64,000 nt of DNA from Acidobacterium capsulatum ATCC 51196. GTDB lineage: Bacteria > Acidobacteriota > Terriglobia > Terriglobales > Acidobacteriaceae. Positions 41,344 to 48,894 of the stretch are shown one piece after another. The number at the start of each line of letters is the position of its first letter. The first letter of the stretch is position 1. The stretch covers positions 496,001-560,000 of the forward strand of contig NC_012483.1 of the NCBI RefSeq assembly GCF_000022565.1. The letters run 5' to 3'. The notes below the pieces were generated by a model, which was not told where the DNA came from, did no database searches, and saw nothing but the letters and a program-made list of their open reading frames with translations. The translations under genes and the position numbers were made by a program.

Positions 41344-41372
41344 TTGCCACCTTGCCTCACTCTTGCTACATT
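41344..41372 (+). promoter_or_regulatory. Sigma-70 type promoter of tRNA-Arg
   Basis: TTGCCA (41344-41349), a 17-base spacer and TACATT (41367-41372) make a good housekeeping promoter. Transcription would start near 41380, about 20 bases before the tRNA. Confidence 0.65.
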
Positions 41373-41398
41373 AAAAAAGGTTCGTCGTTGTACGGTTT

Positions 41399-41475
41399 GC
41401 GCCCATAGCTCAGTTGGATAGAGCGATTGACTACGAATCAATAGGTCGGAGGTTCGAATCCTTCTGGGCGCACCA
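41399..41475 (+). tRNA. tRNA-Arg (ACG anticodon)
   Basis: The acceptor GCGCCCA pairs with TGGGCGC, followed by A and an encoded CCA. The D arm is GCTCAGTTGGATAGAGC, the anticodon loop CTACGAA carries ACG, and the T arm contains GGTTCGAATCC. Confidence 0.95.
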
Positions 41476-41564
41476 TTCCTCTCTTTTTCTCCCTTCCAAA
41501 CGAACCGCTCTCCCTCCTCCGCAACCGGGTCTTAAATCGTCTATCCTTCCCAAAGAGGACTCTC

Positions 41565-42032
41565 ATGCGATCTTCCATGTCTCGCCTTTGGCTTGCGGCG
41601 GCCGCTATCGTCTGCCTTCTTTCGGTAATGAGCCAGACGGCTCGCGCTCAAGCCATCCCCGGCAGCGCCCGCCTTCAGCCGGCCGCGCTTGCAGCCATGA
41701 TTCATTCCGCGCACCCGCCTATGGTGCTGCAGGTTGGCTCGCACACGCTCTTTGAAGAGGCACACATTCCCGCAGCCATCTATGCTGGACCCGCCAGCAC
41801 GCCAGAGGGCCTGCAACTGCTTCGGCAAACCGTCGCTACCCTCGATAAAAGCACGCCCATCATCATCTACTGCGGCTGCTGCCCCTGGACGCACTGCCCG
41901 AATATCCGCCCTGCCTTCCAGGAGTTGCACCATCTCGGCTTCACGCATGTCAAAGCCCTCTATCTGGCACACAATTTCGGCGCGGACTGGGTCCAGGCCG
42001 GCTACCCCGTAACGCATGGAGACACGAAGTGA
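41565..42032 (+). CDS. Exported rhodanese-like protein with Cys-rich active loop
   Basis: 155 residues with a signal peptide ending SQTARAQA. The rhodanese fold shows EAHIPAAIYAG (the classic substrate-side motif) and the active loop IIYCGCCPWTHCPN, which holds four cysteines instead of the usual single one followed by a basic loop. It may act as a thiol-disulfide or sulfur carrier in the periplasm. Its stop overlaps the start of a TlpA-like thioredoxin gene (GTGA), so the two are translationally coupled and probably partners. A sulfurtransferase activity is not assured. Confidence 0.82.
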   Translation: MRSSMSRLWLAAAAIVCLLSVMSQTARAQAIPGSARLQPAALAAMIHSAHPPMVLQVGSHTLFEEAHIPAAIYAGPASTPEGLQLLRQTVATLDKSTPIIIYCGCCPWTHCPNIRPAFQELHHLGFTHVKALYLAHNFGADWVQAGYPVTHGDTK

Positions 42033-42532
42033 AGACCCTCACCCTGCTTGCCGCTCTGCTGCTCCTCCCTCTGGCTCCAAACGCCGCACAGGCACAGCAG
42101 CCCGCGCACTCTCTCAACGGGCATCCGGCTCCCCGCTTCCAGCTCAAGGGACTCAATGGGCAGCCCGTATCTCTGGCCGCATACAAAGGCAAGGTCGTGC
42201 TGCTCAACTTCTGGGCCTCGTGGTGCGCACCCTGCCAGGCAGAGATGCCTACCTTTGAGCAGTGGCAGCGCAGCTACGGTCCCGCAAAGTTCCAGGTCAT
42301 CGGTGTTTCCATGGACGACGGCGCGGCGCAGGCCGCGGCAGCCGTGAAAAAGCTCCATGTCACCTATCCCGTCGCTGTCGGCAATGCGCATCTGGGCAAT
42401 CTCTACGGCGGCATCGACGGATTGCCCGTTACCTTCCTTATCGACCGTCAGGGCCGCATTCGCGCCGAATACGCCGGTGGCAATGACCAGAAAGCCATCC
42501 ACGCGGAAATCGACCACCTGCTCGCCCGCTGA
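42029..42532 (+). CDS. TlpA-family periplasmic thioredoxin-like protein
   Basis: 167 residues from a GTG that overlaps the rhodanese stop. A signal peptide (LLAALLLLPLAPNAAQAQ) is followed by a thioredoxin fold: HPAPRFQLKGLNGQPVSL, LLNFWASWCAPCQAEMP with the active WCAPC, and the cis-Pro in GLPVTFLIDRQGR. TlpA/ResA proteins reduce periplasmic disulfides, including those of apocytochromes c. That would be useful to the multiheme cytochromes encoded about 6 kb away, although this link is only inference. Coupling to the Cys-rich rhodanese suggests that the two exchange electrons or sulfur. Confidence 0.92.
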   Translation: MKTLTLLAALLLLPLAPNAAQAQQPAHSLNGHPAPRFQLKGLNGQPVSLAAYKGKVVLLNFWASWCAPCQAEMPTFEQWQRSYGPAKFQVIGVSMDDGAAQAAAAVKKLHVTYPVAVGNAHLGNLYGGIDGLPVTFLIDRQGRIRAEYAGGNDQKAIHAEIDHLLAR

Positions 42533-42672
42533 TCCTCGCGCTCTAGTGGAACTCCTCGCATACCTTTTCTGTTGATGCGGCCAACAATTTGCCGCATCAT
42601 TTCTTCTTAATCGGTATCGAGGAGTTCAATCCCGTTCTACCGGCCCTCCCGGCGGAACATACGAGGCAGATC

Positions 42673-43956
42673 ATGGCCTTCGCTGCTCTCTCCACGAGTC
42701 CAACCCATCATCTCGACACTTTCTTTCGCGATTACCGGCAGGCCCCCTTCGTTCTGAGCACTCCCGAGTGGGAGTGGCGCTCCTCGCGCGACCATCCCCC
42801 CTCCTTCACTCTGCGCATCGCGCACCCGGCCACGCTGAACGCTCTGCTGCATCACCCCAATGAAATCACGCTCGGCGAAGCCTTCATTCACGGCGCAATC
42901 GATGTGGAAGGGGATCTCTACTCGGCACTCCGCATGGCCGATTACGTCTTCCATCATCCCCTGGCAATCTCCGCTGGCAGCCTCATGCTGGTCGATCAGG
43001 CCTTCTCCGGCATGACCGATTGGCTTCTGCACGGGCGCGAACACTCACGCCGCCGTGACCGTTCCGCCATCTCGTTTCACTATGACAAGCCGCCCGAGTT
43101 CTTCCTGCCCTGGCTCGGTTCCACCATGGTCTACAGTTGCGCCTACTTCCGCGACCCTCAGCAGAGTCTTGACGCCGCTCAGTCGGCAAAGCTCGACCTC
43201 ATTTGCCGCAAGCTCAGCCTCCAACCCGGCGAGCAGTTTCTTGACATTGGCTGCGGCTGGGGAACTCTTCTGTTGCACGCCGTCCAGCACTACCAGGTGA
43301 AGGGCCGCGGCATCACCCTCAGCCATGAGCAGGCCCGCTTTGCCGCGCACCGCATCGACCAATCGGGAGCTGCAGACTCCTGCTCCGTCGAACTGCAGGA
43401 CTACCGTGATCTTCCCAGCCGCGCCGCCCGCTACGACAAGCTGGCCAGCGTTGGCATGGTCGAGCACGTCGGCCTCGAAAAGTTGAAAGAGTACTTCCAT
43501 ATCGCCTACAAGCTGCTCAAGCCGGGCGGACTCTTCCTCAACCACGGCATCGGGCGAGCCTTTCATGCGCCCACTCCCCGCGACTCGTTCATTCACAAGT
43601 ACGTCTTTCCCAACGGAGAGCTCGTGCCGCTGCATCAGACCATCGCCTGCGCGGAAGAAGCCGGCTTCGAGGTGCGCGACGTTGAAAATCTGCGCGAACA
43701 CTATGCGCAAACGCTGCGCCTCTGGGTCGCGGCGCTCCAGCAGAACGCACAAGCGATTCTCTCCATCGTGCCCGAAATCACCTATCGCATCTGGCTGCTT
43801 TATATGGCCGGGTCCGCCGTCGCGTTCGATCGTGGCGATATCTTTGTCGATCAGGTGCTGCTGCGCCGCGTCAACCGCACCACTTGCGCCATGCCCGCCA
43901 CCCGCGAAGGCTGGTACCAGGATTCCCCTTCCTCGTACCTCCACCTCATGCACTGA
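42673..43956 (+). CDS. cfa: Cyclopropane-fatty-acyl-phospholipid synthase family methyltransferase
   Basis: 427 residues from ATG 42673, with GAGG seven bases upstream. The SAM-binding motif LDIGCGWGTLLLHAV, the stretch VEHVGLEKLKEYF and FPNGELVPLHQTIACAEEAGFEV near the end are typical of CFA synthases. These add a methylene bridge to unsaturated acyl chains of membrane lipids, often for acid or stationary-phase resistance. The amino-terminal domain begins near LDTFFRDYRQAP. The longer TTG-started frame from 42589 is unlikely. Confidence 0.92.
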   Translation: MAFAALSTSPTHHLDTFFRDYRQAPFVLSTPEWEWRSSRDHPPSFTLRIAHPATLNALLHHPNEITLGEAFIHGAIDVEGDLYSALRMADYVFHHPLAISAGSLMLVDQAFSGMTDWLLHGREHSRRRDRSAISFHYDKPPEFFLPWLGSTMVYSCAYFRDPQQSLDAAQSAKLDLICRKLSLQPGEQFLDIGCGWGTLLLHAVQHYQVKGRGITLSHEQARFAAHRIDQSGAADSCSVELQDYRDLPSRAARYDKLASVGMVEHVGLEKLKEYFHIAYKLLKPGGLFLNHGIGRAFHAPTPRDSFIHKYVFPNGELVPLHQTIACAEEAGFEVRDVENLREHYAQTLRLWVAALQQNAQAILSIVPEITYRIWLLYMAGSAVAFDRGDIFVDQVLLRRVNRTTCAMPATREGWYQDSPSSYLHLMH

Positions 43957-44000
43957 GAAGCCTTGCCTGCGTACCATCCAGAGATACACCATTCATCAAA

Positions 44001-44038
44001 CAGAAAGGCCGGAAGCACTCCCGCTCCCGGCCTTTCTG
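44001..44038. terminator. Hairpin between convergent genes, likely bidirectional terminator
   Basis: CAGAAAGGCCGG and CCGGCCTTTCTG pair perfectly over 12 bp with a 14-base loop, between two genes that face each other. T-tracts on either side are weak. Confidence 0.6.
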
Positions 44039-44062
44039 CTTGTCCTGCTTGTCTTGTCCGGC

Positions 44063-47000
44063 TTACGGTTTCAACGCCTCCCCGGCCACGACTCCACCCA
44101 GCTTCTGGCTGGCAATGGCGTGATCAAAAGCCGCCACATCCACCGACAGATAGCTATCGAATGCCTGCAAGGCGGTCTGATATTCCGCATCCAGACGCTT
44201 CTTCTGCGCCAGTAGTACGGCGGTCGGTGCCGAATCCTCGCCTTCCAGATTCCCCGCCAGCCCGCTCAGCTTTTCGTGAATCTCATCCGGCACGCGCAGC
44301 ACGCCTTCTTCCGCGCCCGCATTGCTGGTCAGCTTCAGCCGCGTCGCCTTGGTCTGCTTCCGCAGCGTCTCAATCGCCTTGGTGATGGCCGCTTCCTGCG
44401 GCTCACCCTTTACGGCCGTCTCCAGGGCATTCAGTTGCATGTCGATCGCGTGCAGCCGGTTCAGAGCTACATCCACTTGCGATAGCTCATGCAGCACCGC
44501 CTCTTCGGTCGCATAGCGCTCCTGCATTCCAGCCAGCGGAGCTTTCGACGCAGGATCGTCCGCCACCGTAAACTTCTTCGATTCGCTATGCCCGCCAATC
44601 GTCAGCGTCGCTGTGTAAGTTCCCGGCGGCAGCATCGCGCCTGACTTCGGCCCGCGCAAAAACTCCGGCGCAGAAGTCCACCGAACCGGCCCCTCCGCCC
44701 TCAAATCCCAGTAGATGCGGTGCAAACCCGCTTCCGCGGGCACCCACGGAACCTCGCTCTTCGCGCTCTCGCCGTGGCCCTTCTTTCCAGCCTTGGCGTG
44801 GGCCGCCGCATTCTCGGCTTCCGGAGTCATCCTCACCGGCGCGCCCTTGTGCATTCCCTTCAAGGTCCGCACCACCTTGCCCGCCGCATCCCTGATCGTT
44901 AATTCGCCGGGCCCGTCCGCGCTCTGCGCCAGATAGTAATCAAACGCCGCGCCAAAATGCGGATTCTCTCCCTTGAAGCTCTGGTCTCCCGGAGCTTCCA
45001 GCTCTGGCCACGCCCAGTAACGCACGGCCGTCTCCGGCGCAAACAGTGTCAGCGGCGCATCCCCCACCTGCGGGCTGAACTTCTGGAACGGTGTCAGGTC
45101 ATCCAGCACCCAGACCGAACGCCCATGCGTCGCCAGCACCAGCGAATTGTTGTGGGCATTCAACGCCATGTCGTAGACCGCCACATCCGGCAGTCCCAGC
45201 CCAAACAGGTACCAGTTCTTACCCGCATCCCACGAGACGTACAAGCCATTCTCGAGGCCGGCGTAGTACAGGTTTGGATTCTTCAGATCCCGCCGCACCA
45301 CGTGCGCATAAACATCACCCGGCAGATTGCCGCTTACGCTCGTCCACGTCGCGCCGTAGTCGGTCGTGTGAAAGAGATATGGTTTGAAGTCGCCGCTGAA
45401 GTGCCGGTCCACCGCAATCAACACATCGCCTGGATCGGTCGGCGAAATATCAATCGACTCCACGCGTCCCCACGGCGCCAGCCCGCTCAGGTGCGAGGAC
45501 ACATTCGTCCAGCTCTGTCCGCCGTTCCGTGTCACCTGCACTTGTCCATCGTCAGTCCCGGCCCAAATCACCTTGGGGTTTGACTTCGCAACAGCAATCC
45601 GCAGAATCGCGTCATAAACCTCCGCGCCCGAATTGTCCTTGATCACCGGACCGCCTGAAGATCCCTGCTTCGCCTTGTCGTTGCGCGTCAGATCGGGGCT
45701 GACCACCTTCCACGTGCGCCCTCGGTCCTCACTCTGAAAGACCACATTGCCGCCTGCATAGAGCACCTTCGGATTGTCAGGCGAAACCGCAAACGCCGCA
45801 TCCCAGGCAAACCGGTACTTCAGGTCTGCGACGCCCTTGCCAACAAAGTCCACCGAATACGGCTCAATGTTCTCCGCCTGCTTCGACTCGCGATGAAACA
45901 CCATCAGAAACTGGTTCTGCGTCGAGTTATAAATCAGGTTTGGATTATCCGCCGCCGGCACCGCATAGATGCCGTCGCCGCCATTCAACACAAACCAGTC
46001 GCGATCCAGAATCCCCTGCGGATTCCTGTTCTGTACCGGCCCGCACCATCCGCTGTTGTCCTGCAGCCCGCCGCAAACCATCGGGAAGGCCTGCTCTGTC
46101 GTGGCCACATGGTAGAGTTGCCCGATCGCAAGGTTGTGAATGAAGTTCCAGCGCTTGCCATTGTCCATCGAGAGCGCCAGTCCGCCATCCTCACCCACCA
46201 GAATGCGCCCGCTGCCCGCCGGATCAATCCACATCGTGTGGTAATCCACGTGAATGCTCTTCGCAATTTGGTGAAAGGTGTGCCCGCCGTCCGTCGACTC
46301 TTCCAGGTTGTTTGAGATCGCAAAAACGTGATCCGGATTCTTCGTGTCCACCGCAAGGTGCGAGAAATAAAACGGCCGCGAATCCACTTCCTGATCCTTG
46401 CTCACCAGTGTCCAGTGCTCGCCCGAGTCATCCGAGCGCCACAGCACGCCCTCCTTCGAACCGATCACCGCATACACCACATCTGGCGAACTTGGCGCAA
46501 TGGCCAGCCCGATGCGCGTCACCGGATCTTCCGGCAGTCCATGGCCGCTCAGCCGCTTCCAGGTCACGCCGCCATCGGTCGACTTGTAAATCGCGTCCTC
46601 CGGCCCGCCCTCGGAATATCCCCACGGCGTCCGGCGAAAGCGATACGTCGCCGCAAACACGATCTCAGGATTCTTCGGGTCCATCGCCAGGTCGCTGATA
46701 CCTACCTGAGGACCCTCGTAGAGCACTTTCTGCCAGCTCTTGCCGCCGTCCGTGGTCCGGTACACACCGCGATCGGCATTGTCCTGCCATGGGCTGCCCA
46801 TCGCCGCCACCAGCACCGTGTCCGGGTGCAGCGGATTCACCACGATCCGCGAAATCTGAAAGGTATGGTCCAGCCCCATGTGCTTCCAGTGATGACCAGC
46901 ATCGGTGGACCTCCACACGCCGTCCCCATACGAGATATCGTTGCGGACATTCGCCTCGCCCGTCCCGATCCACACCACAGACGAGTTCTGCGGATCCACC

Positions 47001-47329
47001 GCCAGCGCGCCCACCGATGCTACCGGCTCATGCTGAAACTCCGCGGTCCACGTCGTGCCGCCGTCATTCGTTCGGAAGACGCCGCCATCCGCGGCTCCGG
47101 CGTAATAAATATCCGGATTCCCCGCTACTCCGGCCACCGCCGTCACGCGTCCGCCGCTGATCGCCGGCCCGATCGAGCGAAAGTGAATGTTGCTGCTCAC
47201 CTTCATCGGCAGTTCGGTGCGTCCCTGGCTGTTCTCCTGTTGAGGACCAGCCTGCTGGGCGGCCAATGCGAGAGGAAGGCTGAAGACAAGGCAAAAGGCC
47301 GCGGCGGCCCGGAGGGAAACAGATGTCAT
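44063..47329 (-). CDS. Large secreted BNR/sortilin-type beta-propeller protein
   Basis: About 1088 residues from ATG 47329 with a signal peptide (CLVFSLPLALAAQQ). Many BNR/Asp-box repeats (SxDGGxTW type: RTNDGGTTW, RSTDAGHHW, RTTDGGKSW, KSTDGGVTW, RSDDSGEHW and more) build one or two beta-propellers to about residue 740, as in VPS10/sortilin-like proteins. The carboxyl part is a mixed domain with a coiled coil. Such proteins are often annotated as glycosyl hydrolases, but no sialidase active site is evident, so an enzymatic role should not be assumed. Relatives are abundant in acidobacteria. It lies upstream of nothing on its strand; tonB precedes it. Confidence 0.85.
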   Translation of the reverse strand: MTSVSLRAAAAFCLVFSLPLALAAQQAGPQQENSQGRTELPMKVSSNIHFRSIGPAISGGRVTAVAGVAGNPDIYYAGAADGGVFRTNDGGTTWTAEFQHEPVASVGALAVDPQNSSVVWIGTGEANVRNDISYGDGVWRSTDAGHHWKHMGLDHTFQISRIVVNPLHPDTVLVAAMGSPWQDNADRGVYRTTDGGKSWQKVLYEGPQVGISDLAMDPKNPEIVFAATYRFRRTPWGYSEGGPEDAIYKSTDGGVTWKRLSGHGLPEDPVTRIGLAIAPSSPDVVYAVIGSKEGVLWRSDDSGEHWTLVSKDQEVDSRPFYFSHLAVDTKNPDHVFAISNNLEESTDGGHTFHQIAKSIHVDYHTMWIDPAGSGRILVGEDGGLALSMDNGKRWNFIHNLAIGQLYHVATTEQAFPMVCGGLQDNSGWCGPVQNRNPQGILDRDWFVLNGGDGIYAVPAADNPNLIYNSTQNQFLMVFHRESKQAENIEPYSVDFVGKGVADLKYRFAWDAAFAVSPDNPKVLYAGGNVVFQSEDRGRTWKVVSPDLTRNDKAKQGSSGGPVIKDNSGAEVYDAILRIAVAKSNPKVIWAGTDDGQVQVTRNGGQSWTNVSSHLSGLAPWGRVESIDISPTDPGDVLIAVDRHFSGDFKPYLFHTTDYGATWTSVSGNLPGDVYAHVVRRDLKNPNLYYAGLENGLYVSWDAGKNWYLFGLGLPDVAVYDMALNAHNNSLVLATHGRSVWVLDDLTPFQKFSPQVGDAPLTLFAPETAVRYWAWPELEAPGDQSFKGENPHFGAAFDYYLAQSADGPGELTIRDAAGKVVRTLKGMHKGAPVRMTPEAENAAAHAKAGKKGHGESAKSEVPWVPAEAGLHRIYWDLRAEGPVRWTSAPEFLRGPKSGAMLPPGTYTATLTIGGHSESKKFTVADDPASKAPLAGMQERYATEEAVLHELSQVDVALNRLHAIDMQLNALETAVKGEPQEAAITKAIETLRKQTKATRLKLTSNAGAEEGVLRVPDEIHEKLSGLAGNLEGEDSAPTAVLLAQKKRLDAEYQTALQAFDSYLSVDVAAFDHAIASQKLGGVVAGEALKP

Positions 47330-47517
47330 AGTGTCGTCTCGATAACGTGCAGAAAATGAAGGCACAGTCTAGCACGTCCGGCGTGACCGGAAGGCTTCCT
47401 GCTACCTCATCAAAATTCGTTATACAGAGACGAATGGCACACGAATCCATACGCAGCCTCGCAGCCGCACCTGGATTTCAGCAATCAGCCCACGCAGAGA
47501 CTCGCAGTGCGCCGCCC

Positions 47518-48642
47518 TCAGTACAGATGGAAATCGACTTCCACAATGATCGACACCGGCACAGGACGCCCGTGATACATCGCCGGTTTGAAGCGATATT
47601 TCTGCACCGCTTCGATGGCCTTCTGGTCCAGCCCCATTCCGAGGTGCCGCACCACCTGAATATTCTCCGGCAACCCCTTCGTATCGACCACAATCTGCAA
47701 CGCCACCACACCCTGATACTTGGCGCGCCGGGCTTCGTCTGAGAACTCGGGATCAACCTCATAAATCGGCACCGGAGCCGAAACCCCGTTGCCCACCGAG
47801 TACACCCCGCCGCCATAATTGGCTCCGCTGCCCGGCCCCGCTCCCGCACCATTACCTGAGCCCACACCCGTCGCCTTGCCTGAGCCAATTCCCGCGCCGC
47901 CGCCCGTGCCATTCGACGCGAGCTTCACCTGCGGCGATTGCGGCACACCCAGATTGGGCAGATTCGGATCCGGAATCTTCGTCTGCATGATCACCGTCGG
48001 TGGAACCGGAATCTTCGGATGATCCACCTTGATCACCGTCGGGGGCGTAATCTGCAGCTTCGCAATCTTCGGCAGGTGGCCCTTGCTGGCCTCCACCACA
48101 TCATGCGAACCGCCGCCCCCGCCGCCGCCCATCACCTTGGGCATGGGCGCGGTGATCGGAATATACGGCTTGATGTTCGTGGCTTCCGCCGTGATCGGCT
48201 TCACTTTCACTTCGTGCCGGGCTTCCAGCGCAAACAGCAGAATCAGTCCAATCACCGCCGCGTGCGCCACAAACGACACAATGCTCGACTTCGTATCCCG
48301 CTTCACCGCCAGCGGATCTTTCACCGCGACCGGCTGCGACGTCAGCACCAGCGGGGGCAGCTTCTTCGGGAAAAACGTGTCCTGCAGGTTCTGCCACAGG
48401 TCTTTCCAGAGCGGCTCCTGCGGAACAGCGTCCTGCACCGCAACCGGCTGCGAGGTCAGCTCCAGCGGCGGCAGTTTTTTGCTTGAAAAAGCATCGCGAA
48501 GATTCGAGATCAACGATGACCAGATACTGCGGTCATTCTCAAGCAGCACGCTCGCCGTATCCTGTGACGGTTGGCTGTTCTGTGCTTGGCTCGTCTGCGG
48601 CTTTGCGGATTCCTGATCTGGAGTCAATACTGAATTGCCCAT
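47518..48642 (-). CDS. TonB-family energy transducer with duplicated cytoplasmic segment
   Basis: About 374 residues. A membrane helix (SIVSFVAHAAVIGLILLFALEA) near residue 125 is followed by a Pro/Lys-rich periplasmic span, a Gly-rich linker, and a carboxyl TonB domain (PVPIYEVDPEFSDEARRAKYQGVVALQIVV and YRFKPAMYHGRPVPV). It passes proton-motive energy to outer-membrane receptors. The cytoplasmic amino part holds a 33-residue unit twice, 38 residues apart, both with KKLPPL and LTSQPVAV. ExbB and ExbD genes are not adjacent. The start at 48642 or 48648 is undecided. Confidence 0.87.
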   Translation of the reverse strand: MGNSVLTPDQESAKPQTSQAQNSQPSQDTASVLLENDRSIWSSLISNLRDAFSSKKLPPLELTSQPVAVQDAVPQEPLWKDLWQNLQDTFFPKKLPPLVLTSQPVAVKDPLAVKRDTKSSIVSFVAHAAVIGLILLFALEARHEVKVKPITAEATNIKPYIPITAPMPKVMGGGGGGGSHDVVEASKGHLPKIAKLQITPPTVIKVDHPKIPVPPTVIMQTKIPDPNLPNLGVPQSPQVKLASNGTGGGAGIGSGKATGVGSGNGAGAGPGSGANYGGGVYSVGNGVSAPVPIYEVDPEFSDEARRAKYQGVVALQIVVDTKGLPENIQVVRHLGMGLDQKAIEAVQKYRFKPAMYHGRPVPVSIIVEVDFHLY

Positions 48643-48894
48643 AAACACGTGACCGGCGGCCGAAGCCCCGGCATCCCCTCAATTATGGACGACCTGTTGC
48701 CGCATTGTCTTGTTTTCACAACCGTCGTCCGGGCGAAGTTATTTGAGGTCGCGTCTTCCTGATGGCCAGTCACGGAAATCGCCGGTTCCTGTCTCTGTTC
48801 TACCTCGCCACAATCGCCCCGGCAAGAGCCGCTCGCCGTTTCCGCCAGATAGAATGGAGTTTCATCTTCATTTACGACTCACGACGGAGAAACG

